The position numbers and the translations under genes were made by a program. From Haliotis asinina (lineage: Eukaryota; Mollusca; Gastropoda; Lepetellida; Haliotidae): 64,000 nucleotides of DNA. The notes beneath the pieces were generated by a model. That model was not told where the DNA came from. It saw only the letters and a program-made list of their open reading frames with translations, and searched no databases. Shown piece by piece: positions 49,567 to 61,420 of this stretch (position 1 is the first letter of the stretch; the number at the start of each line of letters is the position of its first letter). The DNA lies in contig NC_090288.1 of the NCBI RefSeq assembly GCF_037392515.1, positions 3,279,501 to 3,343,500 of the forward strand, in the 5' to 3' direction.

Positions 49567-49832
49567 TGATATTCCCGGAACTGCGTCTTGACCCTCTAGC
49601 ACCCTATCAGGAACCTTCCTCTATCATTTGAACTGGTTTAAAACATTCACCTTTTTGCGTACCAATACCCTTCCGGGGGTGAAAAGATGACTTCCACGGA
49701 ACTGCGTTTTGACCCTCTAGCATTCCATAATGAACTTTTTTCTATCATTTGAGCTGGTTTTGAAACTTGTAGGTCCGATTCACCTCTTGCACCCTTGGAA
49801 GGGTAATGGTGGGTACGTGATGGGTTGCAAAA
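49567..49832. repeat. ~156-bp satellite monomers at the block 2 / block 3 junction
   Basis: Fewer monomers than at the previous junction. A forward portion, then a short reversed portion (CTTGGAAGGGTAATGGTGGG) ends at GGGTTGCAAAACGTT, exactly where block 3 begins. Confidence 0.8.
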
Positions 49833-50002
49833 CGTTCAGTCACAGTCAAACATGGATGGACAGTTTATTTTGTTTAGACTTGATACACAGTGCTGTATAT
49901 AAGGCAGTTTACATTTTATATGTTTACGTAGGCAACACTTAGTGAACACGGGGCAAAGCAGAATACGTTTGTAGTTGATTCCTCGAAAATACGACATGGG
50001 GT

Positions 50003-50149
50003 GTGAGTGCGTGTGGCTTTACGTCGCTTTTTGCAATATCCCAACGATATCTCAGAATGGGACACCAAACATGTGTTTCACACTGTGGGGAATCGAACCT
50101 GGGTCTTTTACGTGACGAACTAATGCTTTAACCACTAGGCTACCCTAGT
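50003..50149 (-). mobile_element. tRNA-derived SINE, block 3
   Basis: Third copy of the insertion described at 35626-35772. Confidence 0.8.
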
Positions 50150-50772
50150 TTTCTGCATCCCCCTGTGGAACATGCATAAGTAACTGAATCCAGGTATCTG
50201 CTATGTACACCACAAGGTACAAACTGTGTGGGTTTTGGGTTTCAGTTTTATCACCAAATTACAGTTGACGATTATTTATCTACACGTCAAGGAAACAACA
50301 CTCCATATGCCATCATTTGAGGCCCAGTGAAACGTTTCTTCATGTAATAAGGAATGGTTTTCCATAGACGTAGCGTACTGTACACGTACACCATGTAACC
50401 GTCTGTGATGTCAGATGCCACGGCCAGACGCATTTGATGCCCCATAATCTGAACAGAAATCGGCCAAGTACTGATCCATATAGGAGAGTTGTGGGTATGT
50501 TATAAATGATACCCACCCGACCATCTATTTTTCTATTACTGAATTCAGTTCTGCTTGCACGTTTGATGAGTTTGCAGCGTGTGTCTCCCAAACCCCGGAC
50601 AGATACTGTTATTACAGGTCCTCACAGGTCGGCCCAGTGTCACTCGTGTCCTTGTTCAACTCGGCAAATTCTTATAATTTTAACCCAGATATTTGTGATT
50701 GGATGACTGTACTGTCTAATCAAAGGCGACGTTTTCAAGGAAAAGGATGCGTGGTTCACGGATATTTGCTGT

Positions 50773-50844
50773 TATAAAAGACCACGAGCACCCAAGATCG
50801 CTACTCCATCCCTGGAACTCACAGACTGTCATCACCAAGACCAG
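50773..50844 (+). promoter_or_regulatory. TATA promoter and exon 1 of crystallin copy 7
   Basis: TATAAAAG at 50773-50780; exon 1 ends ACCAG|GTAAAT at 50844. Upstream motifs are as in copy 5. Confidence 0.75.
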
Positions 50845-51932
50845 GTAAATCTTTTCTGTATTCCTTCTGATATGCGAACTTGTTCCGATAGTCTTGGAGG
50901 CACAGATGGACCAGAATAAGTTCGCCTTATTATATGCCGTAAGGTCGCCTAAAAGAACATGATCACGGGTTCGAATCCCAACTTCGAGCTGATTATGCAT
51001 TTGTCAGCATGCTAACTGTGGTCATAAGTTCCAACGAAATCATAAACGTGGTGGTTAAGTACATGGAGCTTGGTCATGGTAACATTGTGTGTCTTGTGGG
51101 CTAACTCACGTATATCTTACAGTAGCGTCTGTCTTACATTATGGCGTATACTGCATGTGGACTTTTTTACAGCAAAATATCAATAATCTATGGAAGAAAC
51201 GGACTATCAGGGGCCGCCTGTGGCACAAGGATCATTTCGTTCTGCTTGAGAATTTATCAGCTATATAAAAAAATTATTTAATCACCATAACGTTATGAAC
51301 ATACATACAGCTGATGATTACCAGAGGGTAAATGTCCCTCTCTTCTGGTTTATTTGAAAGGTTGTAAGCGGCATTCACGAAACCTCGGCCTTTGTCAACA
51401 TGATAACAATGCGAGATTATGAAACATGAGATTTTGGCCACAGTGGTGTAGAGCTTTGACCATCGCTTGCAGGTTAAAGAAACGTTACTTCAACCTGTTC
51501 TAAGGTAGATGCACCTGCATAAATGTCCGTATTCCAAATCATATTACAATATGGAACTCCACTTGTCCACTTCTACACTGATTCACGGTTTGTGTTGTAG
51601 ATCTTTATCAGTGTAAATTAAACTGAAATTTGTGTTCTTAAACCAGAAGAACATGTGCTAAAACCAAACATCTTGTGCCACAAGAACAGTTTGTAATGCA
51701 TAAACTTACTCAAAAAATCTATTTTGTGCCCATCTCTCATACCACGTAATGCGTATAAAATTCAACAGGAAACTAGTGCACGCGTTGAATATTTTCCAAT
51801 ACAACAAATGTAAAGTAATTATTGTATTACAGAGTCATTTGCAATGACAATTCCTATGAATGTGTCATTGTGATTTATATAATTCAATTAACTCTTTTTA
51901 CAGGTTTACAAACCCAAAGAGCAACAGGAAAT

Positions 51933-53406
51933 ATGGTATGTTGATGTGTGACTGAATAGAACATTTAATCTACAATAGGAATAGGAGTTTGGTAAGGTTC
52001 TGGTTTGTGTTTTGTTTGAAACATCACCTCTTGACATGTACTTAAAAAAACGCTCCCAGATAAAACTACAGAATATGGCTGACACGACTGGGTGATCTCA
52101 ACAGCTAGTACGATTCTCGAGATGTGAATCTTATATCTGGCATTCCATATTCCCATTTCTAAATAGGGAATACACTGCTTTTTCTATCATGTTTATTTCC
52201 ATAGTTTACATAATACATGCAGAATATATTCACATGAGTATACATACACACTTTCATAAATCCCATTCATAAAATCAATAAACATCTTTGAATGTGTTTT
52301 GCATACTTTATCTCTGCGTTTCAAAGAATTGTAATAATAATTAACAACACTTACGACATGCCCTCTGATATACTATTTTCTGTAAATAGCTTTTGGAATG
52401 ATGACCAGAAAGTAGAGAATTGCATGTAGAATAAGCATCATATTTTGCGATTTTATAGTATTTTGATATCGGCATTATTGCATGCTTTGCAGGAGGTTGT
52501 TGTGCTATGTTTTGTGTGCACATTACCTGTTGCACAACAAGATATATTGCACCTAAAGGGTTGTTGTTTTTCGTTTTAAATCCAAGTAGAATGTTTTCAG
52601 GTGTAAACGTAATGTTGCCTTCAGTTACAGTTATTAACGATCTGGTCAAACTCTCCCACATCTTTCTAACATGACAACAATATGGACAATTGTTTCTAAT
52701 CCCTTTGAACAGAATGTACATATAGATGTGTCCTTTAGACTGATTCTGTTTAAGAAAACGTTTGTTGGTATAGTATCACATAACAACTTCATCTGTAATC
52801 AAGTTACTACATGTTGTGTATCGATTTGTCATCATGTATGTGCATTGTGTTATCATACTGTATTTCAAGGACTCTTTCCCACCTTTTATGTGCATATGAT
52901 TTATTGTAACCGGGGTCTAGTAAACAAAGATAAAATATTTGGAGCCTTTACACACTTGGTGGTATCCCAAATTATGTTTCAGGCAAACTGGTTGTCCCAC
53001 TCCGCCAAAGTGACCCTGTACGAGAGGGAATACTTTACTGGTCGTGCTTTGACAGTCACTGGTGACATGCCCGACTTGGGAAGCTTCGACAACTCTGTGT
53101 CATCCGCCATTGTACACGAGGGAGAGTAAGTACATATGAACCCAGATGAAACATAATTGTGTTGTTTTGTTTTTTTCAAAGAAAGGCATGAAGAGAGAAA
53201 TGATCCAGACAAGCATTGCCTTATTTCGTACTCTTTTAAAGTCACGATTATCGAAGATTTTCGAGTATATTTGTTTTTGCCTTTACAGTTGGGCACTGTA
53301 CAGTGAGGTCAAATATTCCGGGAAGCGGATGCTCCTTAATGAAGGACAGAGCTATACCACCCTCTCTTCCCTGAATAATACCGCTTCATCCATCAGTAGA
53401 ATTTGA
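51933..53406 (+). CDS. single-domain beta/gamma-crystallin, copy 7 (3 coding exons)
   Basis: Coding segments are 51933-51935 (ATG ending exon 2, 51904-51935), 52983-53125 and 53289-53406, giving 87 aa. Greek-key signatures YEREYFTG and YSEVKYSG and clamps DNSVSS (37-42) and NNTASS (78-83) are complete. It differs from copy 5 by N20T, S72T and A76S only. Intron 2 is 51936-52982 and the phase-2 inter-motif intron is 53126-53288. No signal peptide. Together with copies 5 and 6 it forms a recently expanded subgroup distinct from copies 1 and 3 (R16, R22, S35 and S39 here against K16, C22, A35 and R39 in copy 1). Confidence 0.87.
52425..52930 (-). mobile_element. LINE 3' fragment in intron 2 of copy 7
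   Basis: Orthologous to 37709-38210 (VRKMWESLTRSL, ENILLGF on the minus strand), with small deletions of its own. Confidence 0.6.
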
Positions 53407-54007
53407 GGTATGTACTTATTGTATTTGATCTAAAACGGTTGTAAGCATTCCTTGAATATATTGATGGCAACACTCTCCTTTCTGTGGATATGAGAGTCAT
53501 ACACAGAATCTAAACCGAATGTTTGTTAATAACTGATATAGAAATGTCTGACGCTTGTCGAGGACGTATTTCACGTTTATCGACCAGGGATGAGATATAC
53601 CGTGGACCTGAAGAAACTATACATTTCAGTATGTCCGTTGATTCAAGCATGCTTGATTTTCAATGGCATTAGTGTGCACCTACAGAATGTCAGCCTTCAG
53701 CGAGAACCCTGAAAATCCGAGGTAGAATAGGCCTTCAGCAACCCATGCATGCCACAAAAGACGAATCTAGTTTGGAGGTTTAACACATATATACTGGAGA
53801 AAATAAGTAAGGGATATCGGTATTTAGGGGATTGATATTGAACCAGTGTGTCCCTGAATAAATAAATCGTTATTCATAATTTACATGTATTCCAAAGTAT
53901 TTTTGTCCAGTATAGTTCAACTGGAAGTATATTGGGCGTGTTTAAAGGCGTTGCTTTGCAGATCACCTCATAAAACAAAATCTTGTTTATCTTTTATTTG
54001 TTTTTAG

Positions 54008-54325
54008 TGATTGTAATATCTCTAGTTTCAGGTGATGACAGCAGGTCCTCCTTTGTTGGACGACTGACTTGCCTTATACTGAAATGGATGCCCCACAACA
54101 CATACAACAACATACATGTCGTGTGTCAATATCTACAGAAGTAAGCAGATCATTTTATTGAAAATATAATACACTTAGAGTAATTTCAACAATGTACATC
54201 TTGAAGAAGAGAGAAGTCTTTATAATTGGAGATATAACTGACCAATAAAACTGAAAACCAGAAAGTGCCAATTAAATTTTTGTTGTAACTTGCGTTTTAT
54301 TTCAATAAATTATTTTCCTTCGTTG
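54008..54325 (+). other. probable 3'UTR exon of crystallin copy 7
   Basis: Acceptor TTTTTAG at 54001-54007; AATAAA at 54304-54309. Counterpart of 39289-39605. Confidence 0.5.
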
Positions 54326-56659
54326 CATCGTTTACATGAGGTCCTTTGTGCATTTGTGAATGGGTGCCGTGTCGACTCTGTATTGGACAGTGTAGGTATT
54401 GAGGTTGGGAGGAGTGAATGAGTGAATATTTAACGTCCTATCGGCAATATTCAAGCCACACAGTGTCGAGAACAACTGGTACATTGAACCTGTCCATAAA
54501 CATTTGTCATCCTATTCGTATGGAGACCACTTCCATTTTGAAGTTCATAATTCTTCAGTTTCCTAACCTGTCTAAATACAATAGGCCGATCCAGTCTGTC
54601 AATCAAAACTGGCGCGTGCGTCAACTTCGGCTACTTAGCAGTCCAGACGCACTTTGTGGAATTGTGCGACTGGGGTCAAATGATGACTCTGAAGCGATGT
54701 GCTTCTAATTAAGCCATTCACACTAGCTACATCGATTATATATTGCTGCAATTTGATGTGTACCTTCAACAAAACCAATACGGTCAAGACAGAACAGATT
54801 GATGTGGATCACGAAATGCTTTAGGATTCACGATCAGTTAAATGTCGACACCATCCTTCACAAAACCTTCGCAATAAACACTGACAATTCTTGTAACTGC
54901 AATTATTGATTTTGCTGTAGGTTTTTAGTCAATACTGGGCACTGAGTTGGTAGACCATAAAACTGAAATGAGACAACACAATGGAAACAAATGTGAGGGC
55001 AATTTGATTTCGGTTTGTGTCTATCAAAATAGCAAAACGTGTTACATTAAGGAACAGTGTGGTGGATATTGTTGCCTTCGCCCGTAGATATTCTTAAATT
55101 TGTCACACATTTTAGAATGTTCAAGAAAGTTTAAGAAGCACAGTCTGAAGGCCTACTCTGCAGTGCAATTTCTGTAATTGAGTGCAAAATACTTTTTATT
55201 CAAACTGACAGTATCAGCAGATGCCTATCAAACAATATCCAAAATACCAAAATTATTTCAAACGAGTGTCTATAAAACCATGTTCGGAATTTCTTCAAAG
55301 ACAGGGGACCTTGTTGAACTGAATAACCGCACTCTGTGTAAATCGGAACAAAAACTTTGCGAGAAGAATAGTGACTTTCTGGAATACTGGACGGAATGAA
55401 ATAAAGTTGTATTTCTGAACTAAGAGAACATTACTTGTTTTGAACTTTTGTTACAACATTCTTTTTACCCGTATGGGAGATACATTGGTGTATTGTAAGA
55501 GTAATACAGTAATTAAAACAGCCACAGCCATTATAATTAAATCATTGGAAATAACAGCAAGGCATGTTTTTTTAAAGAATCTAGTAAACGTAGAAAGGGA
55601 ATAAAATGAATAATATACTATTCAAGTATAATTACTTATACTTACATGACTGACATAATAGATTCATGTGGTTTTAAAGCAGAGCTAGGCATTAAAGAAA
55701 CCCCGATATACATATCATTGCAGAGCAACCACTTTGTACTGATTTATTTTCTTGCCCCCTGCTTTCCTGTTTTAAGACATCTCACTTTTTAAAACAATAT
55801 ATTTTCTAAAACCAGTTCTGAAAGTGAACATTACCAGTATCATAACACATGATAAAGTTATTTCATCATCCAGACAACTGACAAAACAAATGGTGCACTG
55901 ATCACACCCTGGTACGGCATTATTCAGTCTTGACACATAATTTACAAAGTTCTCAGTTGACTATTCATGGCTTTGGAATGAATATTGAAACATATATTTA
56001 ACCCAAATTTGATGTAATACTTCTTAGAAATCATCACCTTTTGAGGAGGTGATCAGTGTTTGAAGATGGTGCCAAAGTTGAGTTTATCAAAATGTTGGTT
56101 TTTGGACAAACTGTTTAAGGTTTGTTGATTATTAATTGGCAAATGACCTTCATATGGAATTGTACACTGGTTTGCAGGAGCTGGAAGCTTTAGGACATTT
56201 TCGTGCGTGTTTCATAAACTTTTGTCATGACTTTTAGCACATTTTGAAACAACGTTAGTAGTATGTATCTCAGAAAAGGAAAAAGATAGGAATTAACGTC
56301 TTGTCCTCCAGGGATATGGTCTCAAAAACAAAGACAACCATTGTTTAAGATGCAAGAATGTCCATGATTTATTTTACTGACAAAATACTTTGAACTTAGT
56401 AAATATTCTTTGCACCTTCATTAGTAATTAGCCGTTAAATATCCCTGAAGAAAAGAAGTTTACATTATACTGAGTCAAAAACCCCACTCAACTTCACAAG
56501 CCCCACTCAAACCCATCCATTAGTCGCTCAAATGACGTTAGTGCCAAATCAGGATTTGCACGTGCAGTCGATCACGTACGCAGCGAAATTTTCTTCCTTT
56601 GCATTGGCCTCAAAAACTGAAAAAAAACCCCACTTTTAAACCACAGTTCTAACGATACT
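54326..56659. other. block 3 intergenic portion
   Basis: Counterpart of 39606-41943. A 73-codon frame at 55178-55399 ends in NSDFLEYWTE and a stop. It is followed within 20 bp by AATAAA, and the equivalents in blocks 1 and 2 contain an in-frame TAA. I cannot assign it to a gene. It might be a decayed last exon. Confidence 0.35.
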
Positions 56660-56663
56660 TTAA

Positions 56664-57857
56664 AGGTCACATGCAACCAAAAAATCAAACATAATTAAAA
56701 GACATTTATCACTTACTCATGACATATAATATACATTGCTGCTTTTAAAAAAACAAATAAACACAATTATAAGCGTACAATCGCGATTCAAAAGTGCAAT
56801 ATTTTGTGCTTGGGCTTACTTCCCCCGACACGAAGCCCTCGGGAGACCGAACCCAGTCATAGCGGGTGGATATGTACTCAAGTGTAACGACGGCTTCCGA
56901 TTGGCTGGTTCATTTGCTGATATGCTGAGGGTTCATTGTGTGTACAGAAAGATGATCTGTTTGATGGGCATTTTAGAAGTATAGCCAGTCACAAGAAAGT
57001 AAGATTCTTTATTGATAACAACTTCTTTTTGTGTACTTGATGCTTTGTTTCAGTGTGGATTCATATACTGTTGTCAAACAAAATCATATACACTAAAAGA
57101 AGTCGTTATCCATGAAGAATGTATATAGAGATGTTGGGTTTGGAAAATACATGTTCTCTGAATTTGCTCTCGATCCAATCAAAACTCATGTCAGTAGAGA
57201 TGGTAAACTACTGGCTGACTGGAATCTGTCATTTGTCCAAGTACAGTTTCCGTCAGATCCAGTCATCCGAAAAAAATGAATGTTGTTTGTTTGTAACCCA
57301 CAGACATAGAAACATGTCATGTGTATCACACGTGCCTAATTACATAATGTGGTAGACACAGGACTTGGGTGAACGAGTCATAAATCAACTTATTTTGTTT
57401 ATGTCGCACGTGGTCAATGACTGAAGCTGTGTATTGCATGTTTAGCAGACAGGCATGTGTGAATAAACCAGACACTGAGCTTTCTCTGTGACAGAGACTG
57501 CTTACCAAGTTTTTTTACGTAACGAGTAGATCATTTACTTGTTTGTGTACACAACCAAAATCAGACTACTGCTCACGACCTCAGACGCTGGGCATGCATA
57601 CTGTTTCAAGCTCCGTGAACCTATTCACTGTGCATGCGTTATGGACGCAGCGCAGCACAGCTGTTTAAACCAGTTTTCCCCCCAGTGCTGGGGGAATTTA
57701 GTGAAACGTTTGAACACCGATTTCGCGGGCTTTTCTTCATCGCGTTTTTTTCAGAATTTTTATAGGTTGAATTGGCATTTTTTATGATTTGTTTCGGTAT
57801 GTGCATACCGAAAGGTACCAGAATCTGCAAAGTTGTGTTTTACGTTGCATGTGACCT
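56664..57857 (+). mobile_element. TTAA-flanked non-autonomous element, copy d (1194 bp)
   Basis: Inserted at TTAA (56660-56663, duplicated at 57858-57861). The empty site CGATACTTTAAATGCCACGA survives in blocks 1 (about 41934) and 2 (about 49359), which proves the exact ends. TIR AGGTCACATGCAAC. It is present only in block 3, so it inserted after the triplication. Non-coding. Confidence 0.95.
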
Positions 57858-57861
57858 TTAA

Positions 57862-58059
57862 ATGCCACGAATGTCAAATGTGCAACGTGAACGTGACGTT
57901 GGCACATTGCAAGCTGGAAGATCAGTAATTGACGTTGCAAGAGCAAAGAGATGCAGCTGTCGTACTGTGTATGACTTGCGAGGTCGTCTACAACAAACTG
58001 GCACCACTTCCGATCACCCATGGGCGGATCGTACACGTGTGACGTCACGAGCAGAATGA
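57862..58059 (+). mobile_element. Tc1-like transposase HTH fragment, block 3
   Basis: 65 codons, MPRMSNVQRERDVGTLQAG and on, same domain as the other two. Its ATG directly follows the TTAA duplication of the inserted element. Confidence 0.8.
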
Positions 58060-58335
58060 TGATATTCACAAGACAAGAGGAATCTTCCTCTATCATTTGC
58101 AAAAAGATGACTTTCTTGACGGAAGGTTCTTGATCGAGTGCTAGATCATCAAAACGCAGTTCCATGAAAGTCATCTCTTGCACCGTTGGAAGGGTAATGG
58201 TGGATACATCATGGGTTGCAAATACGCAAAAAGGTGAATTGGAGCTACAGGTTTTAAAACCAGCTCAAATGATAGAGGAAGGTTCCTGATTCACGCTGTT
58301 CCGTGAAAGTCATCTTTTGTATCCCCGGAAGGGTG
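58060..58335. repeat. satellite remnants at the end of block 3
   Basis: Short forward piece, then reversed ~156-bp monomers (GGAAGGGTAATGGTGGATAC, ATGATAGAGGAAGGTTCCTG). Confidence 0.75.
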
Positions 58336-58984
58336 ATGGTTTGGTACATCCACTGTGAAAGAAGCCTAAATTTAGAAGCTTGTAAATGTCTTGGAAAGAT
58401 TGTGTTTACAATATTATTTACATTTACCATTTTGGATAGATGGTGTTTGTAAAACATTACCAATTTTGGAAATATGATATTTCCAAAATTTTCCAATTTT
58501 GTAAATATGTGATTTCCAAGTTTGGAAATGTCCACAATTGGAGATAACTGATGGGTTATGGTAAATGTTCTCTGTACGCCACATGACCTAATCCCTTGTT
58601 AATTGATGACTGAGTCAAGGCAGTTAAGATTCACCAATTAAGAAGGCCTTCTGTTTAATTAATTAATGAGTGATTCAAGTCAGGTAAGAGAGTCTCTGGA
58701 ATGAAAACGTTCAATTCCCTAGTTTATGTGCCTCTTTCAGAAACCTCTGTAAGTAGGTTAAATCTTTGGAGGGTATTTAAAAGTTGCATGCATATGAAAA
58801 GCAAGGTTTATGGAGGTCACCTTCTTCATTGTGGCTTGATTTTCACGTGATGTAGGAGCAAACGTACCCCTCGAAGCTCTCAGTTTTATGTATATGTGAA
58901 TTAGCATCATTAGACACACACAACTGTAACTCTCTAACCTATTACTAATGAGGTTCTTGAGAGGCATTTAGATTCTTATTCTAA
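58336..58984. other. intergenic with a perfect palindrome
   Basis: No gene is seen. 58462-58490 is a perfect inverted repeat with 14-bp arms around one central base (arm AATTTTGGAAATAT). Nearby TTTGGAAAT repeats suggest slippage or small inversion history. Confidence 0.5.
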
Positions 58985-59134
58985 CATACGACAAAATATT
59001 ATGTGTGTCAACTTCTTTATTGTTTTGTCAACGTTTCTGAGCTGTGCTCCACCTGACGAAGGGGCAAGGAATAGCCCAGAAACGTTCAGAAAACAATAAA
59101 AAAGACGTTGACATCCATAACATTTTGTCGCATG
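58985..59134. repeat. foldback (inverted-repeat) element
   Basis: Left arm 58985-59050 pairs imperfectly with right arm 59068-59134 (about 66 nt each, roughly four-fifths complementary). The short centre contains CTGACGA (59053-59059), with GGGC/GCCC (59062-59065 with 59074-59077) and GAAAC (59079-59083). Both arms carry TTTATTGTTTT and GTCAAC motifs like Penelope-type tails. Confidence 0.6.
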
Positions 59135-59742
59135 ACTGCATAGAGAATGATTGTATTTGATGTTATCTGTATATATTTATACGTAGTTAAAGTATTTTAT
59201 TTATGCCATAGTCAATATCTATGACGTCGAGTCCCCCACTTCATGTTGTACATGATGTTGCGTGTTAACATAAGCAGTAATGTTTGTTCACTTCTAAAAT
59301 CACTTTCATAATTAAATATATGTCTAAACCAATGAGGAACATAGCATTGTAAACAGATTTTATGTTTGCATTCTGTGTATGTATTCTATGTTTCGTGTTT
59401 TTGATAATCTTTTCTTTTGTGCAGAATTATCTCACGTAAACTGCAGTAAACAGTATGGAGATACATGACGAAACCTACCACTTACGTTCTAACAACTCCC
59501 TGTTTAGTGCATAGAGCGGCGGTTCGATGTACATCGTTTAGGATAAACAAGTTCATTGAATGTAGATTGATTCCATCATTTGGTCACATTTAGTCACCTA
59601 CTATTGTAAAGAATTAAATGAATCAGTGACGTTATGAAGGTTTAGGAAAGAATTCATTTGGTCTGTTTCGCCTCAGTCCACCCTAGTGTGAACAACATAA
59701 CCAATTATCTAACTTCCGGATGCGCATGAATCCGAGCAGGAC
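59135..59742. other. intergenic, nothing firmly recognised
   Basis: Likely includes the 5' region of the LINE that follows. No other feature is seen. Confidence 0.35.
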
Positions 59743-60900
59743 GTGTGCTTGACGTGCTCTTCTAACTCACGGATGATGCAGCTAAATTTTAACCTTAAAT
59801 CTGTCCTCAAAGCGTCCACACGTTGCTCATTAGTTATTTCGAAAGTCCTCACAACCACTGTGGCGGCAAGCGAAAGAAAGATTCAAACAACCCCCCTAAC
59901 GAAGAAAAATGTCCAAAAAATAAATATTGATAGAGAAGAAAATATCTTACAGACACAGGAACCAATGGCGTCTCAACAAGGTTACTCTGTGTCGGGTATG
60001 TACAACACTGGATTACCTATAGACCAGTTTACCACCGCCCCATACACACCCCTAGCCCCCGCGGCGGTTACCAGTGGCATCCCCACACAGCCTCCCTGGG
60101 TAGAGTAACTCTTCCTCGCAATCAGACAGATGGACGATAAATTCCTCTGTAAACTGGACAAGATAGAGGGCAACATAAGTGTAATAGGAGGGTGGACGCA
60201 ATAGAAAAGGAGGTGCAAGCAATGAAAGAAGCTACTGGTAATGCAGAACTAGCAACAAGTTACCAGTAGTAACCAGAAGAGAAGTTCAACGAAATGGAGA
60301 GAGGACTGGATGGACAGAGTCAGAAGACTGAGGAACTGAACAAAAAGATAAGCGAGATCGGTAAAGTGGGTAGTGAGACGGACATCAACACTCTGAAGTA
60401 GAGCATCCTCGATATCCAGCAAGATCGATGCGAGACAACCTCGTTTTCATAGGGCTGAATGAAGAAACAAACGAAGATTGTAAGAGGGTAGTGTCTGATT
60501 TTATCTGCGATAAATTAAAGATAGATAAGAATGTTGATCTAGTCAGAGTAAACAGGATGGGACCCACTCGTAATGACGTTGAACGTAAGAATAGACCAAG
60601 ATCAATTGTGGCCAAATTCGTAGATTACAGAGACCGTGCATCGGTGAGAGAGGCGTCATTTGAGCACCTAAAAGGTACTAGATACTATGTTAATGAAGGA
60701 CATAGAGGAGCGCAGAAAGGCACTCTATCCAGTTCGAAGGGCCTCTTCTCAGGGAGGTGACAGAACCGTGCAAACAGTCGACAGATTGTACATTAACGGA
60801 AAACTCTATACCCCAGAAAACCTATCAGACCCAGGAAACCGACGTCGATGGAGAGCCCCGCCTAGGACAACGCCGAACACACAGCACACCAATGTAAACT
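59743..60900 (+). pseudogene. LINE ORF1, broken
   Basis: A 5' frame (59743-60108) rich in T, Q and P precedes a stretch with coiled-coil character in shifting frames (KLDKIEGNI, ELNKKISEIGK). A nucleic-acid-binding domain follows (60428-60760): MRDNLVFIGLNEE, RVNRMGP and RPRSIVAKFVDYRDR. A short frame then reads DRLYINGKLYTPE. This is the L1-type ORF1p layout (coiled coil plus RRM-like domain) seen in several invertebrate LINEs. Several frame changes and a stop show it is inactive. Confidence 0.75.
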
Positions 60901-60989
60901 GAAAATCATATCCCTTAATGTCTGTGGCATACGTACTAGACTTTAAATCCGGTGAACTTGAACGGGACATCATAACTATCTGTAGCCAA

Positions 60990-61420
60990 ATCAGTTATGT
61001 GTGTGTGTGTTGCTGGGGACCTGAATGCACGAACCAGTGATTTACCCGATCATGTAGAAATGGATGAATTTGCCGCACGTGATGTAGACGATTGGTGAGA
61101 GAATCACGCGACCGTTAAAACCTTACATGGTTATAAACTGTTAGACGTATGTAAAAACACCAGCTTGTTCATCGCTAACGGAAGGATCGGTGAAGACAAA
61201 ACACTGGATTGTTAACTTGTAAAGATGCGAGTGTAGTAGATTACTGTATAGCAACAGCAGATCTATTCCATTCTATAACGGAATTCAAAGTGTGTGAATT
61301 TGACCCCTGCTACTCCGATGTACATCCATGCACAACAGATATTTCTGATACAGTTGTCAACGAGTTCATATGTAGTTGGTGGGTCGACTTCGGCTCGGCT
61401 CATGGATATATAGGATGACT
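60990..61420 (+). pseudogene. LINE endonuclease fragment
   Basis: GDLNARTSDLPDHVEMDEFA, then LLDVCKNTSLFIANGRIGEDKTLD, then ASVVDYCIATADLF and YSDVHP. These are the C-terminal blocks of an apurinic-endonuclease-like (EEP) domain. In-frame stops interrupt it. It continues from ORF1 above and belongs to the same dead element. Confidence 0.75.

Larger units (their letters stand above)
42717..49836 (+). repeat. ~7.1-kb crystallin block, second of three
   Basis: Very similar to the first and third blocks and contains crystallin copy 6. Relative to block 1 it has about 380 bp more upstream of the promoter and lacks roughly 550 bp around 48720 (counterpart of 41160-41430) and parts of the satellite. 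Confidence 0.9.
49837..58222 (+). repeat. crystallin block, third of three (8.4 kb with an insertion)
   Basis: Contains crystallin copy 7. Without the 1194-bp TTAA element and its 4-bp duplication it would be about 7.2 kb, like the others. The end is at the reversed satellite near 58213-58222. Confidence 0.85.
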
